From positions 1 through 64,000 of IMG/VR virus record IMGVR_UViG_3300035682_000031: a stretch of DNA of 64,000 bases; one strand, written 5' to 3'. Under the pieces are notes generated by a model. It saw nothing but the letters and a program-made list of their open reading frames with translations, was not told the origin of the DNA and did not search any database. Within the stretch, counting starts at the first letter, position 1. Each line of letters opens with the position of its first letter. Of this stretch, positions 40,401 to 49,201 are shown in pieces. A program made the translations under genes and the position numbers. Source of the stretch: a virus.

Positions 40401-43400
40401 CGCGCGCGCGTTCTTAATGAAATCGCCGACAATTCTGAATCCGTAAAGGTCGAAGTAACCGATCAGATGCCTGATGGTGTTGCCGGACAATATGATGCCG
40501 CTACTAACACGGTTAAGATCCATCCGCGTAACGCACATCCAGAACACACGTTAATCCACGAGTCCGTTCATGCGGCCACTGTGTATGCAATCCGTTTTGA
40601 AAATGATTTATCCAAAGAAGCAAAACAAGGACTTAGTGATCTACGTGACCTGTACAATAATCCAGACGTGCAAGCCGTTTTGGTCAACGAAGTAGCAGCC
40701 ACTTCTCTGGAGGAGTTTGTAGCTGAAGCGATTGCGAACCCGCGCATCCATGATTTGTTGAACAGTGTTCGAACAGTGCCTAACGTACTGGCGCGCAACG
40801 AACCAAGTAAATTCCGCGTGTTTATCAACGCAGTTATGAAGTTGTTCGATTTGAAGCCAGGTGAATACAGCGCGGCAGCCGACGTGTTTGTTAATACGCG
40901 TAAGCTGTTTAAAGACTCTATGTTCTTGCGCGACGTTGTTGGTCGAACAATCGACGAGACATTCAATTTGGGTAAGCCGCTTATCAAAGAAACTCAATAC
41001 TTGCAAGGGCACCGCCCCGGCAGCAAAGACGCAATTGGACACGCGTTTAGACTGGAAGATGGTACATGGGATGCCGAGTGGATTGACTTGGACGGCAATA
41101 CACAGCAGCAGTTTTTCGATACTGAGGAACAAGTTCGTCAAGCCTTCGGTATGGACGGCGTGCGTGCGGACGTTCGAGGGAAAGCACCTACAACTGGGCA
41201 CCCAGTGCAACAGGTAGACGCGTACACAACCGTACACCCAATACTAAAACCATTGGTTCGAGCACTACGTCCATTTTTGAAAAACGAGACGATTCTCGAC
41301 TATTTGCAATGGACACAGTCGTTTTTTAATCAGTTCGCCAACGGGCAGGAGTATTTAGCGCAGCTCGATCGTGAGATGGGTATTGCCAGACAGGACAACA
41401 GTTTGGAGGCGCAAGTACAAAACGAAGTGAATCGGTCTAAAGCCGCTTTAATTCATGGCGGATCCATGGAACTGTCGTACGCGGACCAAATCAACACAAT
41501 GATCAAACGCGCTAATGCGCAGAACGTTACTGCCAAGGAACTGGAGAATTACGCGCACGCTATGGCAGCACAAGAGCGCAACAACGCCTTGCGCACGGGT
41601 GACACATTTGATGCGGTCACGATGATGGATCGCACGACGTTCTCAGGCTTCTCATGGACAGACCCCAAGACAGGTAAAGAAGTGCCTGATGACGATGGAT
41701 CCCTCTACCTACGTACGCTGTCCGAAGACCAAAAAGCCAAGTTAGAAAATATCATGCAGCCAGTGCGCACCGTGATGCGCAATCTCGCTGATGAAGAGTT
41801 GGTGCAAGGCATTATTAACCAGAAAAAACACGCGGCATACATCTCACGCAAGTTCTACTTACCTTTGAAAAACGAGGGTGTTCATTCAGCGTTAAGTCAA
41901 GAGCGCGCCACCGGCCGTGATACTAAAGCGGACAACCCTCTGGCGATGGCGCAGAAAGATATGGTTGCTCGATACCAACGTATTGCCAAAGTTAAGGGCT
42001 GGAAAAAGGTTGTCACAGTGTTGCGTGATTCACCATCTAAGACGCACTTTAAACTGGATCCTCAAAAAGTCGAATACGATGACGATGGTGAGGCGATCTG
42101 GCGAAATTTGGATGCTCGTAATGAATACAGTTTCACTGTGCCATATCCGGATGGTAAATCGATTCGTGTTACAGCCACGTCTGATCTGGCACGCAAGGCA
42201 GTTACGCGAATCGATATGAATGAGTTTTCTCATGCAATGGGAAAGATCAACCGTTTGTTCTCGGCCGCACGCACGGTGTGGAGCCCAGCATTCGTCGCGG
42301 TTCAACCGGTGTGGGACGGTTTGACTACAATCATGAACGCCCAAGGCGCAGTAGGTCTAGGTACTGACGGTAAGTACGTTATTCCTGATCACGAGGCTAA
42401 AACGTTCACCATGCAGGTTATGAAAAACAGTATCCTTGGTTTGCCAGAACTCGGTAAGAAATTCACCTCTGGTTTCGGTCGTGGCGAGCTGACGCCCATG
42501 CTGAGAGCCTTCTATGCCTACGGTGGCAGTGTGAATGCCGTTGCTCGCCAGGGGTTCGAGTCGTTTGAGAAGTCACTGTCTCAGGATATAACTGCCGGTC
42601 AAGGTGCAGTGGACGTCTTGCTCGGTAATGTGTCTCGTGGTCTTGGGCACGCGGTTGATGCGTTGCATGTGACTGAGGATATGTATCGATACGGTATCTT
42701 TAAAACGTTACTCGAACGTGCCAATAACTATAAACCGTTTACTTCGGCAACCTCTCTGGAGTCATTTATTCGGTCTAATCCTGACGTTGTCGCGCAAGCC
42801 GCGCGAGCGGCCAAGGACATTACGGGTAACTTCGAGCTCAAAGGAAACAACCCGTACGTCCGTACGATGTATGCGTTCTTCCAAGCGTCCATGACCGGCA
42901 TGACACGGACGTTACCTATGATCTTCTCGTCACCACATGGTCGTCAAATGGCGTTTGGTTTATTCATGATGGCCATGCTTACTGCGGCTGCGCAATCTGG
43001 CGGCGAGGATGACAGTGAAGGTAAAGAAAACTCGCTGAACAACAGTAAATTTTTCCATACAAAAGGTTTTGGTAATCAATTGATCTTTGGTAGCATTGGT
43101 TTGCCTATCCCTCCGGAGTTTCGTCCATTGGTCTTGGCGGGTATGAGCGCCGTCGGCGTGGCAAAAGGTTATATCACACCAAGTGATGCAGCAGTCAATG
43201 TTGCGTCGACAACATTCAAAAGCCTAACCCCAATCACAGGCAGCGAGTCAGATAATTTCGGCGCTAAATTAGCATACGCTATCGCTCCAGCCGCATTGCA
43301 GTGGCTCCCACCGATTGTAACCGGCGAAGATTATTTCGGCAAATCCACTGCGGCATCGTACGTAAAAGGTCCCGACGGCAGGCCTGTGAATAATCCGCTA

Positions 43401-43970
43401 GATTTTGAGAGCGGACGGAACCAAGATTCTGATACGAGTAAGAAGTTGGCCGAACTGTTGTATCGTTATACGGGCACGGATATTTTACCCTCGACATTGG
43501 ACGGCGCATTCGCGTACGTAGTGGGTTCGAACTTGCAGAATTACAAGAACATGAACACTGCGCGGGATGAAGGTGCTAATATCGCGGAAGCGTTTGGGAA
43601 AACAATATTCAAACGATACGGTACGGAATATGATTCTTTTGCCATCAAAGACGCCGCCGACGAAGTTGAACGTGACGCTCTAGCGCGTGGCAGGATCGCT
43701 GAACGTAATGACGACATGGATATGCTGAACGGCGATCCTCTGGCGCAAGCGGCTATGAAGATTTCCAAACAACGTGCTGCAGATGCTAAACAGGTCAAGA
43801 TCGATGGTATGACGCGTAAAGATTTGTATGAGAAACGCGATGAAGCGCTGGAAACGGGCTACGAAGATTCAGCAACATACTTGGAAGCTGAGATCGAGGC
43901 TTTACAGGAGCAATTGATTGACGCCGATGCAAACGCACTTGACCAATACGATTTACTGAAGGGGAATTGA
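37404..43970 (+). CDS. Giant internal virion (ejection) protein with HExxH peptidase motif
   Basis: A 2188-residue protein, by far the largest here. The N-terminus is Gln/Ala-rich coil, followed by hydrophobic Gly/Ala-rich segments. Around residue 1052 is TLIHESVHAATVYA, a zincin HExxH motif with a likely downstream acidic ligand (EEFVAEAIANP). A long helical part follows, then possible membrane-inserting stretches near 1855 (GLFMMAMLTAAAQSG). The C-terminus is coiled (EAEIEALQEQLIDADANALD). Multi-domain proteins like this are ejected ahead of DNA and may carry enzymes into the host. It overlaps the lysozyme gene by 8 bp. Confidence 0.75.
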   Translation: MADVYQYNPLMGTLPDGSQYSVDDPLAVAAAQQRLLQQAQERQRAEQEAALQAQEQMFAEAQAAQAVQAAQSQAAQQPAAGSTPSTASSAPEFDWTGLKGQQGYADLDYTSKLEFIDETAKSVAAERKYTPQQTQEFKKLLLAHEKEAGLKAPETGVVRGSLAAVGEAGGRFVEGIGDTYDALQGLAGIDNGRSDLSRVGKGLGDAAFDASSPAMKDAVKRAQFLANAGRAGDLVDFVVSNPSVAAYYGVTSLAPLLVGGAELKGLQLGAKALGGAKLVEEGSAVAGLMNKIRGVGTAITESGTAGKWAGGAVKLASRTVASPINNVMGFNQFGSDLNQLSDQGVPITDDVRSEVAKKAALTAAIGGVFTHGGGTAESLVQRLLQGGLSREAAPLVADGLLDQAVKQGFIKRVAGRLGTGFVRVGGKEGFEEFLQESMGNYIDQTIQPDGTIDPDKVDYKKVVGFGTLGAVAGIGPGAIAANIEARADGKARNALLRADEEAKTAEAEDIATQTAQAAQAEQEAVQAQRDARLAINPIYHESPEEVLGRGAVVAAQKKVKDFIDPQFTEGSFDDRVRATINSYAAVEPSGGTLEAGEKKALKALQDYQTSLPAQAMEKVQTTVTTPGQIAALKRTVQEYNDLNTQIADLQTQAESDPMVTEQIAPLQERLAQIEDSFGATTPADMERIAARAEARLGTADERAAVNSLTQNPDQGMLNLESDLSALDAINAEQNPSFNTGYTPADSILNTTPAQERRDIRAALVTQRQARISDFMDQYAPENTTFRQQLDAVRTKLSVGDIGNSERTFGRLLTAMEAQAADGRTPNAAMLINMLDSARQTVASNDVTVALRIERQNALNQAYIAANGVLPVEAFSVGLNSPAARDVFATELTTQFDGQNAAEVRAQQTAAIKAATFATRQKANPLNADLTNQQRNADVNHLKTLQQALDASPLAVVAKDSIMLTEDHPMMTQLRKTTSLQKALRNLSAELQRRVGKGDARARVLNEIADNSESVKVEVTDQMPDGVAGQYDAATNTVKIHPRNAHPEHTLIHESVHAATVYAIRFENDLSKEAKQGLSDLRDLYNNPDVQAVLVNEVAATSLEEFVAEAIANPRIHDLLNSVRTVPNVLARNEPSKFRVFINAVMKLFDLKPGEYSAAADVFVNTRKLFKDSMFLRDVVGRTIDETFNLGKPLIKETQYLQGHRPGSKDAIGHAFRLEDGTWDAEWIDLDGNTQQQFFDTEEQVRQAFGMDGVRADVRGKAPTTGHPVQQVDAYTTVHPILKPLVRALRPFLKNETILDYLQWTQSFFNQFANGQEYLAQLDREMGIARQDNSLEAQVQNEVNRSKAALIHGGSMELSYADQINTMIKRANAQNVTAKELENYAHAMAAQERNNALRTGDTFDAVTMMDRTTFSGFSWTDPKTGKEVPDDDGSLYLRTLSEDQKAKLENIMQPVRTVMRNLADEELVQGIINQKKHAAYISRKFYLPLKNEGVHSALSQERATGRDTKADNPLAMAQKDMVARYQRIAKVKGWKKVVTVLRDSPSKTHFKLDPQKVEYDDDGEAIWRNLDARNEYSFTVPYPDGKSIRVTATSDLARKAVTRIDMNEFSHAMGKINRLFSAARTVWSPAFVAVQPVWDGLTTIMNAQGAVGLGTDGKYVIPDHEAKTFTMQVMKNSILGLPELGKKFTSGFGRGELTPMLRAFYAYGGSVNAVARQGFESFEKSLSQDITAGQGAVDVLLGNVSRGLGHAVDALHVTEDMYRYGIFKTLLERANNYKPFTSATSLESFIRSNPDVVAQAARAAKDITGNFELKGNNPYVRTMYAFFQASMTGMTRTLPMIFSSPHGRQMAFGLFMMAMLTAAAQSGGEDDSEGKENSLNNSKFFHTKGFGNQLIFGSIGLPIPPEFRPLVLAGMSAVGVAKGYITPSDAAVNVASTTFKSLTPITGSESDNFGAKLAYAIAPAALQWLPPIVTGEDYFGKSTAASYVKGPDGRPVNNPLDFESGRNQDSDTSKKLAELLYRYTGTDILPSTLDGAFAYVVGSNLQNYKNMNTARDEGANIAEAFGKTIFKRYGTEYDSFAIKDAADEVERDALARGRIAERNDDMDMLNGDPLAQAAMKISKQRAADAKQVKIDGMTRKDLYEKRDEALETGYEDSATYLEAEIEALQEQLIDADANALDQYDLLKGN

Positions 43971-43971
43971 T

Positions 43972-44169
43972 ATGATTGACAATGAAAACCAATCTGTTAA
44001 AATAGGTGCAATAAAACGTTTGTTATGCTTTACGCACTTGGGCATCATCACTGATATTATTGCACCAGTTGGTGTTCGAGAGTGTTACTGTTGTACTGTG
44101 TGGCGAACGTTAGCCGTGGCGGGAATCCCCCTGTTCTGTCTCGGCTTTGTACTTGGACGTTTCTTATAG
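43972..44169 (+). CDS. Small membrane protein
   Basis: A 65-residue protein with a Cys-rich middle (RECYCCTVW) and a C-terminal hydrophobic span (TLAVAGIPLFCLGFVLGRFL). It starts three bases after the giant gene. Unknown role; a single-span inner-membrane peptide. Confidence 0.55.
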   Translation: MIDNENQSVKIGAIKRLLCFTHLGIITDIIAPVGVRECYCCTVWRTLAVAGIPLFCLGFVLGRFL

Positions 44170-44217
44170 GGGGCATTGCTGACTATAAAACATCCCTTCA
44201 ACTCAAGGAGAATTAAA

Positions 44218-44412
44218 ATGGCAGTGAAAAAACCTATTGTCAGCTACACCGACAAGCACGACGAAATGCTTCCAACTGATACGCTTGACCCAACTTCGTT
44301 GCCCATCACGATGAGCGTCTGGAAGATTACAAACGCGATGGCCAAGAGTTGTTGGCGACGCTGGATGTTGACTCGCCGGTCAATATTGAAATTTACACGC
44401 GTGAGTTATTGA
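44218..44412 (+). pseudogene. Truncated fibre-like N-terminus at the left edge of the glycosyltransferase cassette
   Basis: From the ATG at 44218 (site AAGGAGAATTAAA) the frame encodes MAVKKPIVSYTDKHDEMLP and TDTLDPTSLP, a typical start of phage fibre or spike proteins. It then turns into unrelated, poorly protein-like sequence. Near 44300 a different frame becomes clearly coding instead. A similar KLPIVASTDTHEVLAPADKV start occurs at 48412 beyond the cassette. The gene thus looks cut by the insertion. Confidence 0.55.
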
Positions 44413-44429
44413 GCCTTTTTGCAAAATAG
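44304..44429 (+). pseudogene. C-terminal remnant of a cassette gene, different frame
   Basis: Reading from 44304 gives HHDERLEDYKRDGQELLATL and DVDSPVNIEIYTRELLSLFA before a TAG at 44427. This has normal protein character, unlike the overlapping continuation of the 44218 frame. It has no start of its own and probably represents the last ~42 residues of a gene whose front was lost when the cassette joined the phage. Confidence 0.5.
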
Positions 44430-44447
44430 TCTGAAAATGGAGCGGTT

Positions 44448-45812
44448 ATGACGGTTAAAGTCATCAGTTTGTTGGATCGTTATGATGAAGTGGTGCTGCG
44501 CAATCACCAGTACTACGCGCGCTTGTACGGCTATACGCATCAGTCTATCGAAACCCGCATGTATCCGCATGCGCACTTAAAAGTGACCTACAAATACAAT
44601 TATTTGTTGCAGCAACTCAAGTCGATGGATGAAGGTGATATTGTCATGATGATTGATCATCATTCGTTAGTATTCTGCCCGATTGATGTGAATGTGCTCA
44701 TGAGCGGGCGCGACAGCGTGGTAGTTAATGGCCCGACCGATGTCGATGCAGCCGATATTCCGATGACGAATTTTTTGTTGGTGCGCAACACTGCAGCGAT
44801 TCGTGCAACATTGCACGAAATTTTGGCTGCTTTGCATGGTGTGTTGGGTTCTCAAGATCACCCAGACGAAGAAGTTCTACTGCAAAAATTCTCGTTGCTG
44901 GGCATCAATACTGGCATCGGCGACACTTACATCAATGTTGATTGGCGCATCAACGATTGGTTCAAATCCAAGATTTTTGTGGTGTTTCTAGGCGCGAGTA
45001 ATTCGTGGACTGATGATGGTCGAACCATGCACCAAAAAGTTCGCCACATGACCCATGATGCGAATTTGGAGCGCTTATTGATGCGTCAAATCAATGATCA
45101 TTTCATTGAAGGCAAGCCGATGATGCAAGCACCGAATTACCCAGCGATTTCGGACGATACGGTCAGTCACTTCAATCCCGAAGCCAAAATCGCCTTGGTC
45201 ACCTTGTACACACACCACATCACAACTTATGCCCGTGTTTCCGAGCACAACGTCAAACGCTACTGTGACCGCCACGGTTATGCCTATCATGTCTATCGAG
45301 CGATTCCCGAAGAGCTTGACCCGAACATCAACGGCACATGGGTCAAAAGCTGGCTGCTTAAAAACAATATCGCCAATCACGACTGGATCATCTGGGTCGA
45401 CGCAGACGTCTTATTCCGCAACCATATCCAAAAGCTCGAGCCACTGCTCGAAGGACGTGATTTATTGTTCGCCAAAGACCTCTGCGCATGGCCGATCAAC
45501 GCCGGTATTATGGGATTTAGAAACACGCCTGCGAATGTTGAGCTGATCGACAAGATTTGGCAGCGCATGCTGGAAGTCAACGACAAGTCGACTGTTTACA
45601 GTGATCAAGGTGATCAGTTCCACACGATCAATGTGCTGGGTGAGGAGGGTATTTTGAATGAAAAGAATATTGTCAATTGCTTGAGTATCAATACCGCTCC
45701 GCCGATGTCCACACCTGCTACATTCTTGACGCATTATGTTGGTTGGGGCGAGCCGTATCGCTCGGTGTATATGGCGCACGATGATATGCTGTCACAGCGT
45801 CAGCACGGTTAA
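44448..45812 (+). CDS. Glycosyltransferase, GT34-like, tandem copy 1
   Basis: A 454-residue protein. The N-terminal ~200 residues form one GT-like domain (KVISLLDRYDEVVLRNHQYY; IVMMIDHH). The C-terminal half starts AKIALVTLYTHHITTYARVS and has the DxD motif in DWIIWVDADVLFRN, then INAGIMGFRNT and WGEPYRSVYMAHDD. This resembles galactosyl/mannosyltransferases of the GMA12/MNN10 type. GGAGCGGTT precedes the ATG. Likely target is host surface polysaccharide or a virion glycan, by inference. Confidence 0.75.
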   Translation: MTVKVISLLDRYDEVVLRNHQYYARLYGYTHQSIETRMYPHAHLKVTYKYNYLLQQLKSMDEGDIVMMIDHHSLVFCPIDVNVLMSGRDSVVVNGPTDVDAADIPMTNFLLVRNTAAIRATLHEILAALHGVLGSQDHPDEEVLLQKFSLLGINTGIGDTYINVDWRINDWFKSKIFVVFLGASNSWTDDGRTMHQKVRHMTHDANLERLLMRQINDHFIEGKPMMQAPNYPAISDDTVSHFNPEAKIALVTLYTHHITTYARVSEHNVKRYCDRHGYAYHVYRAIPEELDPNINGTWVKSWLLKNNIANHDWIIWVDADVLFRNHIQKLEPLLEGRDLLFAKDLCAWPINAGIMGFRNTPANVELIDKIWQRMLEVNDKSTVYSDQGDQFHTINVLGEEGILNEKNIVNCLSINTAPPMSTPATFLTHYVGWGEPYRSVYMAHDDMLSQRQHG

Positions 45813-47005
45813 GGAGCGAACATGACAAAAGTTTTAACGGTACTGGAATATCAAGACGACGAGATTTTGCGCAATCATGAGCATTATGCGCAACGTTATG
45901 GCTACGCGCATCAATGGGTCGAGACCGATTTTATGGCGCACGAAAAATTGCGCACGGCGTTCAAATACAATTATCTGTTGCAGCAACTCAAAACCTGTAA
46001 GGAAGGCGAGTTGGTCATGTTGATCAATGGGCATACGGCTATTTTTAAACCGTTGTCGATTGTCGAGGCGATGGAAGGATTGGATCGGTTCGTATGCTAC
46101 GGCCCTGGTTCCAACGACGCGCCCGATGCACCGTATTTGCCGCTCAATAATTTATTGATTGTGCGCAATACCCAAGCCAACCGTGATTTTTTGCACGACA
46201 TGTTGTTCGCTTTGCACGGCGGTTTGGCCGTTCGACCGGAACATTTGAACGAATACCAATGGTTAGAACAGTTCTCGATTTTGCCGACCAACGCGACATT
46301 GCTCAATACCTACATGAATGTCAATTGGCAGATTCCAAATTGGTTTAACGCGAATATTTTTGCAGTGAATTTGGGCATGGGCACCAAGTACGATAACGCG
46401 AGCAATCCTAAGCAAGATTTATCACACGACAGCAATCTTGAAAAAGTCTTGTTGCGTCAAATCAATGATCATTTCATTGCAGGTAAGCCGATGATGCAAG
46501 CACCGAATTACCCAGCGATTTCGGACGATACGGTCAGTCACTTCAATCCCGAAGCCAAAATCGCCTTGGTCACCTTGTACACGCACCACATCACAACTTA
46601 TGCCCGTGTTTCCGAGCACAACGTCAAACGCTACTGTGACCGCCACGGTTATGCCTATCATGTCTATCGAGCGATTCCCGAAGAGCTTGACCCGAACATC
46701 AACGGCACATGGGTCAAAAGCTGGCTGCTTAAAAACAATATCGCCAATCACGACTGGATCATCTGGGTCGACGCAGACGTCTTATTCCGCAACCATATCC
46801 AAAAGCTCGAGCCACTGCTCGAAGGACGTGATTTATTGTTCGCCAAAGACCTCTGCGCATGGCCGATCAACGCCGGTATTATGGGATTTAGAAACACGCC
46901 TGCGAATGTTGAGCTGATCGACAAGATTTGGCAGCGCATGCTGGAAGTCAACGACAAGTCGACTGTTTACAGTGATCAAGGTGATCAGTTCCACACGATC
47001 AATGT
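45082..47005 (+). repeat. 553-bp nearly identical duplication (45082-45634 and 46453-47005)
   Basis: The two blocks lie exactly 1371 bp apart. I could see only three mismatches (two near the start, one A/G near 45209). The flanking parts of the two genes are much more diverged. The block covers the catalytic half, including the DxD motif. Confidence 0.9.
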
Positions 47006-47180
47006 CTTGACTGAAAATAATATTCTGAGTGAAGCCACGGTGCTCAATTGCCTGTCGATTAACACCGCACCACCGATGTCGAATACCGACAGTTTGTTGA
47101 CCCATTATGTTGGTTGGGGCGAGCCGTATCGCTCGATTTACATGGCGCATGACGACGCTATTTCACAACGCCGCGCATAG
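45822..47180 (+). CDS. Glycosyltransferase, GT34-like, tandem copy 2
   Basis: A 452-residue paralogue of the preceding protein. N-terminal ~205 residues are about half identical (VLTVLEYQDDEILRNHEHYA), the catalytic middle is virtually identical, and the C-terminal ~55 residues diverge again (ENNILSEATVLNCLSINTAP). The split suggests different acceptors or regulation with a homogenised active site. AAGGAGCGAAC precedes the ATG. Confidence 0.75.
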   Translation: MTKVLTVLEYQDDEILRNHEHYAQRYGYAHQWVETDFMAHEKLRTAFKYNYLLQQLKTCKEGELVMLINGHTAIFKPLSIVEAMEGLDRFVCYGPGSNDAPDAPYLPLNNLLIVRNTQANRDFLHDMLFALHGGLAVRPEHLNEYQWLEQFSILPTNATLLNTYMNVNWQIPNWFNANIFAVNLGMGTKYDNASNPKQDLSHDSNLEKVLLRQINDHFIAGKPMMQAPNYPAISDDTVSHFNPEAKIALVTLYTHHITTYARVSEHNVKRYCDRHGYAYHVYRAIPEELDPNINGTWVKSWLLKNNIANHDWIIWVDADVLFRNHIQKLEPLLEGRDLLFAKDLCAWPINAGIMGFRNTPANVELIDKIWQRMLEVNDKSTVYSDQGDQFHTINVLTENNILSEATVLNCLSINTAPPMSNTDSLLTHYVGWGEPYRSIYMAHDDAISQRRA

Positions 47181-47188
47181 GATTGAAT

Positions 47189-48331
47189 ATGACATTACCT
47201 CGTAACTTACAAATTGGCATCACCATCGGTTTGCATCACGAGAACGAAAGTTTGTGGAGCAACGGCATCAAACAAAATGCCGTATATTTGGCTGAGGCTT
47301 TGAAGCATTGCCCAAGTGTGCAATCGGTTTGCTTGGTTAACACCACGGCGGTGCCGATCACGTCGGCACTGCCGTGGGATTTAGAGCGTTGTCCGACGAA
47401 AACCTTTGAGGATGCCAAAGATCACGTCGATGTATTGATTGAGCTGGGCGGTCAGATTGATGCGATGCAAACTGATTACCTCAAGCGTCGCGGTGCGCGT
47501 GTAGTGTCCTATTGCTGTGGCTTTGAATACGTGCATGCGATGCAATCGATTTTGTTTGATCGTCAAATGTGGGGCAGTAATCTATTTATCAATCAACGCT
47601 ACGACGCGATCTGGATGATTCCGCAGGTTGAAAATATCAGCAAAGATTATTTCACGACCTTCCGTCGGCGCCCGGCGCAAGTCGCGCCGTTTGTTTGGGA
47701 TCCGATGTTCGTGCGTCAACGCAGCAGCGACCAACCGCATCATGGCGAATATCGTCCGCGTGCCGCCGATCAGGCCAAACGCATCAGCATCATGGAACCG
47801 AATCACGATGTCGTGAAATTTTGCCTGTATCCGATCTTAATCGTCGAAGAAACGTTTCGTGAAATGCCCGATGCCATTGAATTTTTGCATGTCACCAACT
47901 CGGAGCGTTTGGCCAATAACAGTAAAGAGTTTGTTTCGTTGATGTTGCAACTCGATATCGTACAGAATAACAAGGCTGCATTTGTCGGTCGTTTCGATAC
48001 GCCGTTGTTCCTTGCCGAAATGACCGATATTGTGGTTTCGCATCAATGGGAAAATGCATTGAATTATTTTTATTTCGATGTGGCATGGCAAGGTTATCCG
48101 TTGGTGCACAACGCGCATTTATGTCCGGATTTGGGTTACTACTACAACGCCAATGATGTTACGGATGGCAAAAATCAGTTGATCAATGTCTTAAAAAGTC
48201 ATGATCAAAATTGGCAAGATTATTTAGAGCGTCAACGCGCTGTGATCGCCCGTTATCTGCCCGGTCACGCCGATGTGACGGCGGGTTATGAGCGCTTGCT
48301 GTTCGAGTTGATGCAACAGGAGCCGATCTGA
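47189..48331 (+). CDS. DUF2827-type glycosyltransferase
   Basis: 380 residues from the ATG at 47189 (AGGATTGAAT upstream). The opening LQIGITIGLHHENESLWSNG and GIKQNAVYLAEALKH, followed by GARVVSYCCGFEYVHAMQS, match DUF2827 proteins, a GT-B-like family found mainly in beta-proteobacteria. A later VSHQWENALNYFYFDVAWQG could bind the donor. With the two GT34-like genes it forms a small glycan-modifying cassette. Confidence 0.75.
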   Translation: MTLPRNLQIGITIGLHHENESLWSNGIKQNAVYLAEALKHCPSVQSVCLVNTTAVPITSALPWDLERCPTKTFEDAKDHVDVLIELGGQIDAMQTDYLKRRGARVVSYCCGFEYVHAMQSILFDRQMWGSNLFINQRYDAIWMIPQVENISKDYFTTFRRRPAQVAPFVWDPMFVRQRSSDQPHHGEYRPRAADQAKRISIMEPNHDVVKFCLYPILIVEETFREMPDAIEFLHVTNSERLANNSKEFVSLMLQLDIVQNNKAAFVGRFDTPLFLAEMTDIVVSHQWENALNYFYFDVAWQGYPLVHNAHLCPDLGYYYNANDVTDGKNQLINVLKSHDQNWQDYLERQRAVIARYLPGHADVTAGYERLLFELMQQEPI

Positions 48332-48651
48332 TGAACGCCGCGCCCTCGTTTCATGTCACCGCCATTTGCTTGGCTCGTTATTTCTGCGCATGTCGTAACC
48401 GCAACTGTCTAATGGCCACCAAACTACCCATTGTTGCAAGTACGGACACGCATGAAGTGCTGGCTCCAGCGGATAAGGTAGCTGGCAGTGCGGTTCAGCT
48501 TTCGTCTGATCTGGGGCAACCGCTCTACTACGGGTTTCTCTCACGGTGCGAGGGACTTGATTTTTTAATTGTTCTAAGGAGAATATTATGGCAGGTGGCG
48601 GACGTGGCTTATTGGCTACACAAAACATCTCAACGGCAAGCACATGGTTAG
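48331..48651 (+). pseudogene. Chimeric frame at the right edge of the cassette
   Basis: The ATG at 48331 overlaps the DUF2827 stop (TGATGA), as a fourth cassette gene would: MNAAPSFHVTAICLARYF. From 48412 the same frame switches to MATKLPIVASTDTHEVLAPA and DKVAGSAVQLSSDLG, a phage fibre-like start, and then degrades and overlaps the holin-like gene. I read it as the fusion of a truncated cassette gene with a truncated phage gene. No ribosome site precedes 48412. Confidence 0.45.
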
Positions 48652-48830
48652 GTATCGGTGCTACGATCATCGGCTCGCTTCCACAAGATTTGCTGAGTAA
48701 TTGGTTGTCTGGTAGTAGCGGTAATACGTTGATGGTATTCGGCGCGATCATTACCGTTGTGCGGTTGATTGACTTCCCAACATTGCTCTACAAGTTAGGC
48801 TTGAAGAAAGTCTACGGGGACGAGATCTAA
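48588..48830 (+). CDS. Holin-like small membrane protein
   Basis: An 80-residue protein with two hydrophobic segments (ASTWLGIGATIIGSLPQDLL; TLMVFGAIITVVRLIDF) and a charged C-terminus. Size, topology and position two genes before the endolysin suit a holin. CTAAGGAGAATATT precedes the ATG; the stop overlaps the next start. Confidence 0.65.
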   Translation: MAGGGRGLLATQNISTASTWLGIGATIIGSLPQDLLSNWLSGSSGNTLMVFGAIITVVRLIDFPTLLYKLGLKKVYGDEI

Positions 48831-49198
48831 TGAACGTGGACCCACTATTGCTTTCGATAATCCTAGCGGCACCGTTGTTGCTCAGTATATTGTTACGCAA
48901 AGACTTTCTGTTTATGTGGGTCCAATTCACCATGAACACTCTATTTGAGTTGTTCGCAAAGGATCTTAGCGAGACTAACTATTTCACAATGGCTACTCTC
49001 GCTAATGTCGTTATTGCCTTGGTAGCACTACGGACCAGCCACATGTATGCTTTGGCGTACGCTGTTTACGCAACATTTACATATCTGCGCATGGATGAAT
49101 ATATTGGTTACAGCGGCGGGTACTTTGCTATTTTATCCAACATATTACTATGTCTTATTTTGATAACGCGTTTCATACGAAATAACAATAAAGGGTGA
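48830..49198 (+). CDS. Membrane protein of the lysis cassette, about four spans
   Basis: A 122-residue protein. Hydrophobic segments near residues 5-21, 53-68, 70-85 and 97-114 (e.g. LLSIILAAPLLLSILL; YFAILSNILLCLILITRFI). It is likely an inner-membrane partner in lysis, either a second holin or an antiholin. It overlaps the previous stop by one base (TAATG). Confidence 0.6.
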   Translation: MNVDPLLLSIILAAPLLLSILLRKDFLFMWVQFTMNTLFELFAKDLSETNYFTMATLANVVIALVALRTSHMYALAYAVYATFTYLRMDEYIGYSGGYFAILSNILLCLILITRFIRNNNKG

Positions 49199-49201
49199 CG
49201 T

